From Pseudoselenomonas ruminantium (lineage in GTDB: Bacteria; Bacillota; Negativicutes; Selenomonadales; Selenomonadaceae): DNA of 64,000 bases. The DNA lies in contig NZ_FNJQ01000009.1 of NCBI RefSeq assembly GCF_900104055.1, forward strand, positions 1 through 64,000, written 5' to 3'. A program made the position numbers and the translations under genes. Under the pieces are notes generated by a model. It did no database searches. It was not told where the DNA came from and saw only the letters and a program-made list of their open reading frames with translations. This document shows positions 33,687 to 42,997 of this stretch, piece after piece; position 1 is the stretch's first letter, and each line of letters starts with the position of its first letter.

Positions 33687-35876
33687 TTGAAAACTTCTGA
33701 TTTGAGTGAGTTTGACCGCTATTTGTTTCATCAGGGAACGAATTACCACACTTATGAGATGCTGGGCGCTCACTTTGTGGAGCAGGATGGCAAACAGGGG
33801 ATTCGCTTTGCCGTCTGGGCACCGCATGCCAAGGGTGTCAGCGTGGTGGGGGATTTCAACAGTTGGGATACCAGGGTGAATCCCATGCACAAGATTGGCG
33901 ATGGGGAAATCTGGGTGACCTTCGTGGAAGCGTTAGGCGAGGGCGAGCTTTATAAGTACGCCATTGAACCCCAATGGGGCGGTCCGCATATCATGAAGGC
34001 AGATCCTTATGGTTTCTACGCTGAGAAAAAGCCGGAAACGGCTTCGCGCACCTTTGACATGAACCATTACAAATGGAACGATGACAGTTGGAAGGTGCAG
34101 AAGCGCAAGGAATCTTCCTATGACCGTCCAATGCTGACCTATGAGGTGCATATGGGCTCCTGGCGGCGCAATGCCGAAGGGGAGTATCTGACCTATCGGG
34201 AGGCTGCGGATCAGCTGATCGATTATGTGAAGGATATGAACTACACCCATATCGAATTCATGCCGCTTTGTGAGCATCCCTTCGATGGCTCCTGGGGGTA
34301 TCAGGCCACGGGGTACTATGCGGTGACCAGCCGCTATGGCACGCCGGATGACTTCCGTTATCTGGTGGACCGGGCGCATCAGCAGGGCATCGGCATCATC
34401 ATGGACTGGGTGCCGGGGCATTTCTGCAAGGATGAGCAGGGCCTGCGGCATTTCGATGGCCTGCCGCTCTACGAATCCGACAATGAGCAGCGGGCGGAGA
34501 ACTGGGAGTGGGGCACCACGAACTTCGACTATGGCCGGACGGAAGTACAGAGTTTCCTGATTTCCAATGCCATGTTCTGGTTCGAGGAGTTCCATATCGA
34601 TGGCCTGCGCATCGACGCGGTGGCCAATATGCTCTATCTGGATTATGGACGCAAGGATGGCGAGTGGATGCCCAATAAATATGGCGATACTGGCAACCTT
34701 GAGGCCATGGACTTCCTGCGGAAACTCAATGAAGCGGTTTTCAAATTCCATCCTCAGGCACTGATGATTGCCGAGGAATCCACTTCCTGGCCCTTGATTT
34801 CCAAGCCGGTCTACATGGGCGGCATGGGCTTCAACTACAAGTGGAATATGGGCTGGATGAACGACATGCTGAAGTATGTGAGCCTGGATCCCATTTATCG
34901 CAAATGGAATCATGATAAGGTGACCTTCTCCTTCATGTATGCGTTCTCGGAGAATTTCGTCCTGCCCCTGTCCCATGACGAAGTGGTACACGGCAAGTGT
35001 TCGCTGATCAGCAAGATGCCCGGAGATTACTGGCAGAAATTTGCCGGACTCCGTTCCTTCTTCGGCTATTGGATGGCTCATCCCGGCAAGAAGCTGCTTT
35101 TTATGGGCGGCGAGTTTGCTCAGTTCATCGAGTGGAATTTCGATGATGAGCTGGATTGGCACCTGATCAAGGAATTTGATAAGCATGCCAAGATGCTGGC
35201 TTTCTCCAAAGCCCTCAATAGATTCTATCTGGATACCAGAGCATTCTGGCAGGTGGACTTCGACTGGAACGGCTTCCAGTGGATCGATCCCAATGACAAC
35301 AACAACAGCATCGTGTCCTTTATCCGCAAGGCGGAGGACCGCAATGACTTTGTCATTGTCATCAGCAACTTCACACCGGAGGTGCGCACGGACTATCGCA
35401 TCGGCGTGCCGGCCAAGGGCAGCTATATCGAAGTATTCAACTCCGATGAGGAGGCCTTCGGCGGCAGCGGCGTGAAGAATGTGGGCGAGATCCAGAGCCA
35501 GGATAAACCCTGGCATAACCGGGAGCAGTCCATCAGTCTCACTATCCCGCCATTGGCGACCATCTATCTGCGCCTGAAGCGCCAGGATGGTTCCAATGTA
35601 TCCTTTCCCGAGGAGCACAGTGATGTAGAAGCCAAAGGCTTCGAAGTGGGAGAAGATAAATCCTCTACGGCCGCCATAGCGGCAACGAAGAAAGCTCCAG
35701 CAAAAAAATCAACGACGAAAAAAACAACTACTAAATCTACAACTAAGACCAGGAAAACGACAGCAAGCAGGAAGACGACAGCTGCCAAGGCACCGAAAGC
35801 CAAGACAGCCAACAGAACTGCTACTCGTAAGCGAGCGGCCAAGCCCCTTGTGGAAGATGCCGCAGTTAATGCCTAA
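33687..35876 (+). CDS. glgB: 1,4-alpha-glucan branching enzyme with histone-H1-like tail
   Basis: Creates alpha-1,6 branches in glycogen. Domains: N-terminal CBM48-like region (about 20-115, GIRFAVWAPHAKGVSVVGDFN), GH13 catalytic barrel with YEVHMGSWRR, GLRIDAVANMLYLDYGR (nucleophile near 309), AEEST (acid near 361) and LSHDEVVHGK (Asp near 431), and a C-terminal beta domain to about 650. The last 65 or so residues (from about 664) are an unusual Lys/Thr/Ala tail (KKAPAKKSTTKKTTTKSTTK and on) with no counterpart in standard GlgB; the body alone has the usual length. The tail's codons are A-rich compared with the body. Start is TTG at 33687 after GAGGGGGA. Confidence 0.94.
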   Translation: MKTSDLSEFDRYLFHQGTNYHTYEMLGAHFVEQDGKQGIRFAVWAPHAKGVSVVGDFNSWDTRVNPMHKIGDGEIWVTFVEALGEGELYKYAIEPQWGGPHIMKADPYGFYAEKKPETASRTFDMNHYKWNDDSWKVQKRKESSYDRPMLTYEVHMGSWRRNAEGEYLTYREAADQLIDYVKDMNYTHIEFMPLCEHPFDGSWGYQATGYYAVTSRYGTPDDFRYLVDRAHQQGIGIIMDWVPGHFCKDEQGLRHFDGLPLYESDNEQRAENWEWGTTNFDYGRTEVQSFLISNAMFWFEEFHIDGLRIDAVANMLYLDYGRKDGEWMPNKYGDTGNLEAMDFLRKLNEAVFKFHPQALMIAEESTSWPLISKPVYMGGMGFNYKWNMGWMNDMLKYVSLDPIYRKWNHDKVTFSFMYAFSENFVLPLSHDEVVHGKCSLISKMPGDYWQKFAGLRSFFGYWMAHPGKKLLFMGGEFAQFIEWNFDDELDWHLIKEFDKHAKMLAFSKALNRFYLDTRAFWQVDFDWNGFQWIDPNDNNNSIVSFIRKAEDRNDFVIVISNFTPEVRTDYRIGVPAKGSYIEVFNSDEEAFGGSGVKNVGEIQSQDKPWHNREQSISLTIPPLATIYLRLKRQDGSNVSFPEEHSDVEAKGFEVGEDKSSTAAIAATKKAPAKKSTTKKTTTKSTTKTRKTTASRKTTAAKAPKAKTANRTATRKRAAKPLVEDAAVNA

Positions 35877-35913
35877 AGCTCAGGTTTTTTAATGGTTAGG
35901 GAGGAAATCCGAA

Positions 35914-37350
35914 ATGAAAGTTCTTTATGTAGCATCGGAAGCAGTACCATTTGTCAAGACGGGCGGTTTGGCCGACGTGGCCGGCTCTTTGCCCAAGGCG
36001 CTTTTGAAAGAAGATGTGGACATCCGTGTCATCATGCCGAAATACGGTGCCATTGGCAAGGAATATGTTGACCAGATGGAACACGTCTATGATGGTGAAC
36101 TCGAAGTGGCCTGGCGCAGCAAATATGTCGGTCTGGACAAGTTGGAAAAAGACGGCGTGACCTATTACTTCGTAGATAATCAGGAATATTACAACCGCGA
36201 GGGTTTCTATGGCTACGATGATGACGCTGAGCGCTTCTCCTTCTTCAGCCGGGCCGTGCTGAACCTTCTGCCGGCCATGGACTTCTGGCCGGATGTCATC
36301 CATAGCAATGACTGGCATGCAGGCCTCGTCAATGTGTTCCTGAAACTGGAGCATATGGATGATGAGCGCTACCAGCATATCAAGACGCTCTATACCATCC
36401 ACAACCTGAAATATCAGGGTGTATTCCCGAAAGATATCATGTCGGATGTGCTGGGGCTTGACTGGAAATACTTCAATAACGGCGATCTGGAATTCTTCGA
36501 TGCAGTCAACTTCATGAAGGGAGGTATCATCTACTCCGATTATGTATCCACCGTCAGCAAGACCTATGCTCAGGAAATCCAGTATGAATACTTCGGTGAG
36601 CATCTGGACGGCCTGCTGCGCAGCCGCCGCGATGACCTGTTCGGTATCGTCAATGGTATTGACTATGATGTCTATAATCCGATGACGGACAAGAACCTCT
36701 TTGAGACCTATGATGTGGACAGCCAGGACCGCAAGATGGACAACAAGGTGGCCCTGCAGAAGATGCTGGGGTTGCCGGAAGGCCGCCGCACGCCGGTAGT
36801 CGCTTTGGTTTCCCGTCTGGTGGCAGCCAAGGGGCTTGACCTCATCGTGCGCATGATGGACGAGATCCTCATGCATGAAGATATCCAGTTCGTGGTTCTG
36901 GGTACCGGTGACAAGGAATATGAAGACTGGTTCAAAGGTTTGGCTTGGCGTTTCCCGCATAAGGTCTCGGCCAACATCAGATTCTCCAATGAACTGGCAC
37001 AGCGCATCTACGCTGGTGCGGACATCTTCCTGATGCCGTCCAACTATGAGCCGTGCGGCATCGGTCAGATCGTCGCCATGCGCTATGGCACGATTCCGGT
37101 GGTCCGTGAGACGGGCGGCCTCAAGGATACGGTTCAGCAGTACGACAAGTACACGCAGACCGGCAATGGCTTTGTCTTCAGCGATTACAATGCACATGAG
37201 ATGATGTATGCACTGAAGCGGGCCCTGAGCGCTTATGGCAATTATGAAGAATGGAACAACATCGTCCATAATGCCATGGCTACGGACTTCAGCTGGAACA
37301 ATTCGGCGAAGGAATACAAGAAGCTCTATGAGCAGCTGGTAAATAAATAA
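35914..37350 (+). CDS. glgA: Glycogen synthase (ADP-glucose)
   Basis: GT5 enzyme that extends alpha-1,4 glucan from ADP-glucose. The 478-aa protein begins VLYVASEAVPFVKTGGLADV (residues 3-22, with the KTGGL ADP-glucose motif), has the SNDWHAGL motif, TIHNLKYQGVFP, NGIDYDVYNP, and the C-terminal PSNYEPCGIGQIVAMRYGT donor-site segment. GGGAGG precedes the ATG. It stands after glgB in the same direction. Confidence 0.96.
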   Translation: MKVLYVASEAVPFVKTGGLADVAGSLPKALLKEDVDIRVIMPKYGAIGKEYVDQMEHVYDGELEVAWRSKYVGLDKLEKDGVTYYFVDNQEYYNREGFYGYDDDAERFSFFSRAVLNLLPAMDFWPDVIHSNDWHAGLVNVFLKLEHMDDERYQHIKTLYTIHNLKYQGVFPKDIMSDVLGLDWKYFNNGDLEFFDAVNFMKGGIIYSDYVSTVSKTYAQEIQYEYFGEHLDGLLRSRRDDLFGIVNGIDYDVYNPMTDKNLFETYDVDSQDRKMDNKVALQKMLGLPEGRRTPVVALVSRLVAAKGLDLIVRMMDEILMHEDIQFVVLGTGDKEYEDWFKGLAWRFPHKVSANIRFSNELAQRIYAGADIFLMPSNYEPCGIGQIVAMRYGTIPVVRETGGLKDTVQQYDKYTQTGNGFVFSDYNAHEMMYALKRALSAYGNYEEWNNIVHNAMATDFSWNNSAKEYKKLYEQLVNK

Positions 37351-37357
37351 GGCCAAG

Positions 37358-37393
37358 GGTTAACGGGGCGGCAATTATTTGCCGCCCTTAACC
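37358..37393. repeat. Hairpin between glgA and the GH13-GH77 gene
   Basis: GGTTAA-CG-GGGCGGCAA pairs with TTGCCGCCC-TTAACC around TTAT, with CG bulged. There is no T-run; the next ribosome site (GGAAGAGGTGGG) follows at once. Confidence 0.7.
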
Positions 37394-37413
37394 GCAGGAA
37401 GAGGTGGGATCAA

Positions 37414-40400
37414 GTGCTTACGAGGAATGAAGTAGAGCATAACTCGCATAATGTGTACTATCGCTGCCCCCGGGGTGCGGCTGAAGCAGGGAGCAAGGTC
37501 AGGCTCGGGCTGCAGATACGGAGCAAACAACAGATCAATCAGGTGCTTTTGCATGTCTGGCAGGGGAAGGTGGGGGAAAAACTTCTGCCGCTGCAGACAA
37601 AAGATCCAATGGAGGCGCCACAGCGGTATTATTTTATCGACTATGAGATGCCGGAAAAAGGCGATCTGCTCTGGTATTATTTCATTATCTCCTGCAGCGA
37701 TGGTACCTGTTACTATGGCAATAACCATGAGCAATGGGGCGGGCCGGGAGACGTTTATCCCCATGTGCCGCCAGCCTATCAGATCACGGTCTACAACAAG
37801 GGAGCCAAGACGCCGGACTGGTTCAAGCATGCCATCATGTATCAGATATTCCCCGACCGGTTCTATCGCAAAGGGGATAAGCTGATCGAAAAGGAAGGCG
37901 CGGTCTATCATGCCAGCTGGACGGATGATCCCTGCTATTACAAGGATCCCGATACGAAAGATATCGTTTCCTATGACTTTTTTGGCGGCAATATCGCCGG
38001 ACTGATGGATAAGCTCGACTATCTGAAGGATATGGGCATCAGCGTGATCTATCTGAATCCCGTGTTCGAGTCAGAGAGCAATCATCATTATGATACGGGG
38101 GATTACCATAAGATCGATCCAATCCTGGGCACGAATGAAGAATTCCATGAATTGGTGGAAACGGCAGAGAAAAAGGGAATCCGGATCATCCTGGACGGCG
38201 TGTTCAGCCATACCGGCAGCAACAGCCGCTATTTCAACCGCAAGGGCAAATACGATGGCGTAGGCGCTTTTCAGTCAGAAAAGTCACCCTATTATGAATG
38301 GTACAGTTTCCGCAATTTCCCTTATGAATACGATTGCTGGTGGAATTTCGATACCCTGCCTAATGTGCGGGAGACCACGCCGTCCTATATGGATTTTATC
38401 ATCCGGAATCCGGACAGCGTGCTGCATCATTGGCTCAAGGAAGGCATTGCGGGCTGGCGTCTCGATGTTATTGACGAACTGCCCGAGCCCTTCTCGCAGA
38501 GTTTCTATGCGGAACTCAAGAAGACCAATAAGGATGCCGTGATGATCGGCGAGGTCTGGGAAGATGCCTCCAACAAGGTCGCCTATGGCACGCCGCGCAA
38601 ATACCTCTGCGGGCAGGAAATGGATTCGGCCATGAACTATCCCTTCCGCAAGATCCTGCTGGATTATCTGCTGGGCTATGTGACCGGGCGTAATACCATG
38701 CGTCAGTTCAACAGCTTGCGGGAAAATTATCCCCTGGAAAACTTCTATGCCATGATGAATCTGATTGGCAGCCATGATGTGCAAAGAGCGATTACGATCT
38801 TCGGGGAGACGCCTTACTATGATGGCATGCCGGCCATCGAGCAGTGCAAGGCCAAGCTCTCGCCGGAAATGTATCAGGTAGGCAAGGCACGCCTCAAGAT
38901 GGCTGCCCTGTTCCAGATGACTTATCCCGGTGTGCCCTGCATCTACTATGGGGATGAGATTGGCATGGAGGGGTTCAAGGATCCCACGAACCGACGTCCC
39001 TATAAATGGCAGGGCGGGGATGAGGAATTGCGCGAATTCTACCGCACGATCATCAAGGCCCGCAATGATAATATGGCCCTGCAGACCGGTGAACTCCTTT
39101 CGCTGAACGCAGAGGGCGATATCATCGCTTTTGCCCGCGTGGTGCGCAGCGGGCATGATGTCTTCGGTGTGGATGCAGATAACGGCGCCTTCATCAGTGT
39201 CTTCAACCGCAGCCGCACGGAAAGCCATGTGGTGCATCTCGATATCAGCGACTTTGCCGACGGGCAGTTTGTGGATATGGTGCCGGTGGCAGGGGAGAAA
39301 ACAGAGCCGTTGCTTTCTCATCGGGGCAAATTGGATGTGAAGATGCCGCCGCTGACTGGCCGGCTGCTGCGCTATGAACCATTGCCGCGGAAATACGAGC
39401 GGGCGGCGGGAATCCTGCTGCATCCGACTTCCCTGCCTTCCAAGTATGGCATTGGCGACTTGGGCAAAGAAGCCTATCGGTTCGTGGACTTTTTGGCTGA
39501 AGCCGGCTTGAAGGTCTGGCAGATATTGCCCCTTGGCCCGGTGGGCTTTGGCTATTCGCCCTATCAGTCTCCTTCGGCCTTTGCGGGCAATCCCTTGCTG
39601 ATTGATGTGGATGAGCTGTTAGAGCATGGCTGGATCACAGCAACTGAAGCCCGGGTGCCCTATGCCAGCAAATCCTCCTTTATCGACTTTGAACGGGTGA
39701 TCTCATTCAAGAAGAAGTGCTTCAAGAAGGCATGGGCATCTTTCCAGAAGTCCAAGGATGTGGAGATGCAGGGGCAGTTCCAGGCATTTTGCGAAGCATC
39801 AGCCAGCTGGCTGGATGATTATGCCCTCTTTGATGCAGCGAAAAAAGAATATAAGAACAAACCCTGGTATGAATGGCCGGAAAACCTTGTGCGCCGGGAC
39901 TCCAAGGCGCTGCAGAAACTGGCTGCGCATATGGAAGAGGCCGTGGGCTATGCCAAGTTCGTCCAGTTCCTTTTCCATAAGCAATGGGTTAAACTCCATA
40001 AATACGCCAATAGCAAGGGCATCAAGATCATGGGGGATATGCCCATCTTCATCTCCCATGACAGCGCCGATGTCTGGGCCAATCAGCAGCTCTTTGACCT
40101 GAATCCGGATGGCACCGCCAACACGGTAGCGGGTGTACCGCCTGATTACTTCAGCGCTACGGGACAGCTTTGGGGCAATCCTCAGTATGACTGGAAAGCC
40201 ATGGAGAAGGAGGACTATAGCTGGTGGAAGCGGCGCTTCAGGAATCTGCACCGGCTCGTGGATATCGTGCGCATTGACCACTTCCGCGGCTTTGAATCCT
40301 ATTGGGAAGTGGATGGCAAGGCAGAAACCGCCATCAACGGCCATTGGCGCAAGGGCCCGGGCAAGGCGTTCTTCGATATCATCAAGAAGGAGATCGGGGA

Positions 40401-40887
40401 CATGGAAATCGTGGCCGAAGACCTGGGCATCATCACCGATGAGGTGGAAGCCCTCAGAGAGTCTTGCGGCTTCCCCGGTATGAAGGTGCTGCATTTCACC
40501 CTGCACTTCAATGAACAGGGCAGGATGGGCTTTGTGGCTCCGGAGAACAGCATCGTCTACACGGGGACACACGATAACAATACCACTGTGGGCTGGTATA
40601 AGCGGGATATTGACGATGCCACTCGGGCAGCTGTGGCCGCACTGGTCAATGCCCCATTGGATCGTCCCTGGGAGGTGGACAAAGGCTTGATGAAATTTGG
40701 CCTGGCCTCCGAGGCAAGGCTGGCCATTGCCCCCATGCAGGATGTTCTGGGGCTGGACGAGCGCGCCCGCATGAACACGCCGGGCACCGTAGGATTGAAT
40801 TGGAAATGGTGCCTGAAGCCGGATTATCTGCTGGAAGTGGATGTTGAGAAGATCCGGAGGCTGTGCAAGAAATACGGACGCTGCTAG
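37414..40887 (+). CDS. GH13 alpha-amylase-family / GH77 4-alpha-glucanotransferase fusion
   Basis: A 1157-aa two-enzyme polypeptide. Residues 1 to about 130 form a CBM34-like beta domain. About 135-655 is a GH13 neopullulanase/cyclomaltodextrinase-type domain (YQIFPDRFYRKGDK, GWRLDVIDEL with nucleophile near 350, IGEVWED acid near 379, IGSHD near 454). About 660-1157 is a complete GH77 MalQ domain (LLHPTSLPSKYGIGDLG, IVRIDHFRGFESYWEV near 950, AEDLGIITDEV near 1001, TGTHDNNT near 1050). Together the domains can hydrolyse branched or limit dextrins and disproportionate the oligosaccharides left by GlgP. Start is GTG at 37414 after GAGGTGGG. All catalytic residues seen in both halves appear intact. 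Confidence 0.93.
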   Translation: MLTRNEVEHNSHNVYYRCPRGAAEAGSKVRLGLQIRSKQQINQVLLHVWQGKVGEKLLPLQTKDPMEAPQRYYFIDYEMPEKGDLLWYYFIISCSDGTCYYGNNHEQWGGPGDVYPHVPPAYQITVYNKGAKTPDWFKHAIMYQIFPDRFYRKGDKLIEKEGAVYHASWTDDPCYYKDPDTKDIVSYDFFGGNIAGLMDKLDYLKDMGISVIYLNPVFESESNHHYDTGDYHKIDPILGTNEEFHELVETAEKKGIRIILDGVFSHTGSNSRYFNRKGKYDGVGAFQSEKSPYYEWYSFRNFPYEYDCWWNFDTLPNVRETTPSYMDFIIRNPDSVLHHWLKEGIAGWRLDVIDELPEPFSQSFYAELKKTNKDAVMIGEVWEDASNKVAYGTPRKYLCGQEMDSAMNYPFRKILLDYLLGYVTGRNTMRQFNSLRENYPLENFYAMMNLIGSHDVQRAITIFGETPYYDGMPAIEQCKAKLSPEMYQVGKARLKMAALFQMTYPGVPCIYYGDEIGMEGFKDPTNRRPYKWQGGDEELREFYRTIIKARNDNMALQTGELLSLNAEGDIIAFARVVRSGHDVFGVDADNGAFISVFNRSRTESHVVHLDISDFADGQFVDMVPVAGEKTEPLLSHRGKLDVKMPPLTGRLLRYEPLPRKYERAAGILLHPTSLPSKYGIGDLGKEAYRFVDFLAEAGLKVWQILPLGPVGFGYSPYQSPSAFAGNPLLIDVDELLEHGWITATEARVPYASKSSFIDFERVISFKKKCFKKAWASFQKSKDVEMQGQFQAFCEASASWLDDYALFDAAKKEYKNKPWYEWPENLVRRDSKALQKLAAHMEEAVGYAKFVQFLFHKQWVKLHKYANSKGIKIMGDMPIFISHDSADVWANQQLFDLNPDGTANTVAGVPPDYFSATGQLWGNPQYDWKAMEKEDYSWWKRRFRNLHRLVDIVRIDHFRGFESYWEVDGKAETAINGHWRKGPGKAFFDIIKKEIGDMEIVAEDLGIITDEVEALRESCGFPGMKVLHFTLHFNEQGRMGFVAPENSIVYTGTHDNNTTVGWYKRDIDDATRAAVAALVNAPLDRPWEVDKGLMKFGLASEARLAIAPMQDVLGLDERARMNTPGTVGLNWKWCLKPDYLLEVDVEKIRRLCKKYGRC

Positions 40888-40909
40888 CTTAACATCATAG
40901 TGCCAAGAC

Positions 40910-40991
40910 GCCCCGGCGGCTGGTAATACTTTTCCTTCGCTTTGACAAAAAGCGTCAAACGCTGCGGAAAAGCATCACCAGCCGCCGGGGC
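40910..40991. repeat. Family B palindromic element, copy 2 (82 bp)
   Basis: GCCCCGGCGGCTGGTAATAC at the left is matched by GCATCACCAGCCGCCGGGGC at the right (ATAC versus GCAT the main difference). An inner stem TTTGAC/GTCAAA sits at the centre. It lies just after the GH13-GH77 stop codon. Confidence 0.88.
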
Positions 40992-41040
40992 TTAGTCTGT
41001 ATTTTATAGACATCCCAGCCTTTTCAAGTGACATTTCCTA

Positions 41041-41049
41041 TGATATAAT
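41041..41049 (+). promoter_or_regulatory. Extended -10 promoter of guaA
   Basis: TGATATAAT (41041-41049) is a consensus extended -10. The expected start (about 41056) lies 35 bases before the TTG start of guaA. No purine riboswitch fits in so short a leader. Confidence 0.6.
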
Positions 41050-41090
41050 CGTTAAAAAGCTTTATGGACAAGATACAGGAGGACGATATT

Positions 41091-42644
41091 TTGAGCAAGC
41101 CAGCAAATGAAATGATTTTGGTGTTGGATTTTGGCGGACAGTACAACCAGCTGATTGCCCGGCGGGTGCGGGAAAATCATGTGTACTGCGAGGTGCATCC
41201 CCATACCCTGTCTTTAGACAAGATCCGGGAAATGGCACCGAAGGGCATTATCCTCACCGGCGGCCCCAACAGCGTTTATAAGGAAGATTCCGCAACCTGC
41301 AGCGAGGAACTCTTCCAGCTGGGCATCCCTGTGCTGGGCATTTGCTATGGTTCCCAGCTGATGGCGCATAAGCTCGGCGGCAAGGTGGATACGGCTCCTA
41401 CCAGCGAATACGGTAAGACGGAAGTCACCATCAAGGAAGCAGCATCCAAGCTGTTTGCGGATGTGGACGCTAAGACCATCTGCTGGATGAGTCATACGGA
41501 CTATATCGCTGCCGCTCCGGCCTCCTTCACGGTAACGGCGAACACTCCCGTCTGCCCGGTAGCTGCCATGGAAAATGCAGCCGAAAATCTCTATGCCGTG
41601 CAGTTCCATCCGGAAGTCATGCATACGGTACAGGGACAGACCATGCTCCGGAACTTCGTCTATAAGGTCTGCGGTTGTGCTGGTGACTGGAAGATGGATT
41701 CCTTCGTGGAAAAGACCATCGCTGAACTCAAGGCAAAGATCGGTAACGGCAAGGCACTCTGCGCTCTGTCCGGCGGCGTGGATTCCTCTGTGGCTGCTGT
41801 GCTCATGTCCAAGGCCATCGGCAAGCAACTGACCTGCGTGTTCGTTGACCATGGCCTCCTGCGCAAGGACGAAGGCGATCAGGTGGAGGCTGTGTTCGGC
41901 GAGAACGGCCCCTATGATGTGAACTTCATCCGCGTCAATGCCAAGGATCGTTTCTATGCAAAACTCAAGGGTGTGACGGAACCGGAAGCAAAGCGCAAGA
42001 TCATCGGCGAAGAATTCATCCGCGTATTCGAGGAAGAGGCCAAGAAGATTGGCGCCGTGGATTTCCTCGTACAGGGTACGATCTATCCGGACGTCATCGA
42101 GAGCGGTCTGGGCAAATCTGCCGTGATCAAGTCCCACCACAATGTAGGCGGCCTGCCGGATTTCGTGGATTTCAAGGAAATCGTGGAACCCCTGCGCCTG
42201 CTCTTCAAGGACGAAGTGCGCAATGCCGGTCGTGAGCTGGGTATCCCCGAATACCTCGTAAGCCGTCAGCCCTTCCCGGGCCCGGGCCTTGGCATCCGCA
42301 TCATCGGCGAAGTCACCGAAGAAAAGGTCAAGATCGTGCAGGAAGCTGACGCTATCTACCGTGAGGAAGTGGCCAAAGCCGGTGCCGACAAGAACCTCGG
42401 CCAGTATTTTGCCGCCCTCACGAATATGCGTTCCGTGGGCGTTATGGGCGACGGCCGTACCTATGACTATGCCATTGCCCTGCGTGCGGTCATGACGAGC
42501 GACTTCATGACGGCGGAAAGCGCACAGCTTCCCTGGGAAGTCCTGCAGACCGTTACCACGCGCATCGTCAATGAGGTCAAGGGCGTCAACCGCGTCATGT
42601 ATGATTGCACGGGCAAACCGCCGGCAACGATTGAATTTGAATAA
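41091..42644 (+). CDS. guaA: GMP synthase (glutamine-hydrolysing)
   Basis: Converts XMP to GMP with glutamine and ATP. The 517-aa protein has an N-terminal class I glutamine amidotransferase domain ([28 protein letters not shown] with nucleophile Cys, QFHPEV), an ATP pyrophosphatase domain with PP-loop [12 protein letters not shown] (about 223-234), and the C-terminal dimerisation domain ([14 protein letters not shown], ending PPATIEFE). TTG at 41091 is chosen because AGGAGG lies 8 bases upstream; an in-frame ATG at 41064 has no ribosome site and lies 8 bases from the expected transcription start. Confidence 0.96.
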   Translation: MSKPANEMILVLDFGGQYNQLIARRVRENHVYCEVHPHTLSLDKIREMAPKGIILTGGPNSVYKEDSATCSEELFQLGIPVLGICYGSQLMAHKLGGKVDTAPTSEYGKTEVTIKEAASKLFADVDAKTICWMSHTDYIAAAPASFTVTANTPVCPVAAMENAAENLYAVQFHPEVMHTVQGQTMLRNFVYKVCGCAGDWKMDSFVEKTIAELKAKIGNGKALCALSGGVDSSVAAVLMSKAIGKQLTCVFVDHGLLRKDEGDQVEAVFGENGPYDVNFIRVNAKDRFYAKLKGVTEPEAKRKIIGEEFIRVFEEEAKKIGAVDFLVQGTIYPDVIESGLGKSAVIKSHHNVGGLPDFVDFKEIVEPLRLLFKDEVRNAGRELGIPEYLVSRQPFPGPGLGIRIIGEVTEEKVKIVQEADAIYREEVAKAGADKNLGQYFAALTNMRSVGVMGDGRTYDYAIALRAVMTSDFMTAESAQLPWEVLQTVTTRIVNEVKGVNRVMYDCTGKPPATIEFE

Positions 42645-42666
42645 GATAGAAAATATATGCTAAGGC

Positions 42667-42746
42667 GCCCGGTGGCTGGCAATTACTTTCCTTTGCTTTG
42701 ATAAAAAGCATCAAATGCTGCGGAAAGCAATCGCCAGCCACCGGGC
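42667..42746. repeat. Family B palindromic element, copy 3 (80 bp)
   Basis: GCCCGGTGGCTGGCAATTAC at the left matches the complement of GCAATCGCCAGCCACCGGGC at the right; an inner stem GCTTTGAT/ATCAAATGC is at the centre. It follows guaA by about 20 bases and precedes the SRP RNA promoter. Confidence 0.88.
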
Positions 42747-42771
42747 TTAGTGTGTTGTGTTAAACAAAGTA

Positions 42772-42800
42772 TTGACGAAACAGGATAAAAATGATACAAT
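42772..42800 (+). promoter_or_regulatory. Promoter of the SRP RNA
   Basis: TTGACG (42772-42777), 17-base spacer, TACAAT (42795-42800), each 5/6 to consensus. Confidence 0.85.
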
Positions 42801-42839
42801 CATAGCTGTTCTTATGCGGATTCCCTTTTTCCGCATGAT

Positions 42840-42986
42840 ATTCTTTTTCAGGTCGGGCTGTAGCGTCTTGGTCTTGCGCAATGGAGTCCTGTGAACCTCG
42901 TCAGGTCCGGAAGGAAGCAGCGATAAGCGGGGTGCTCCATGTGCCGCGAGGGTGCCTGGGGGCTGCAGTTCGACGTGGAAAAGAAT
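42840..42986 (+). ncRNA. ffs: Signal recognition particle RNA (4.5S/SRP RNA)
   Basis: The universally conserved Ffh-binding apical sequence GTCAGGTCCGGAAGGAAGCA (about 42900-42919) is present, framed by the expected hairpin arms (CAATGGAG/CTCCATG and lower pairs). The outer helix is closed by ATTCTTTTTC (42840-42849) with GTGGAAAAGAAT (about 42975-42986). An additional hairpin (ATGCGGA...TCCGCAT, about 42814-42836) lies between the promoter and this core and may belong to the primary transcript. The RNA directs membrane targeting together with Ffh. It precedes dnaX, as in many Firmicutes. Confidence 0.93.
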
Positions 42987-42997
42987 GGATGAATTGG

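Noticed and set aside
31441-33822. Very long minus-strand open frame (about 790 codons) opposite glgP
   Set aside because: It is antisense to a clear phosphorylase gene, has no family motifs, and arises from the codon bias of the real gene. Similar shadow frames opposite glgB, glgA, murD, murC and the GH1 gene were rejected for the same reason.
41050-41090. Possible purine riboswitch before guaA
   Set aside because: The leader between the expected transcription start and the start codon is only about 35 bases, too short for an aptamer.
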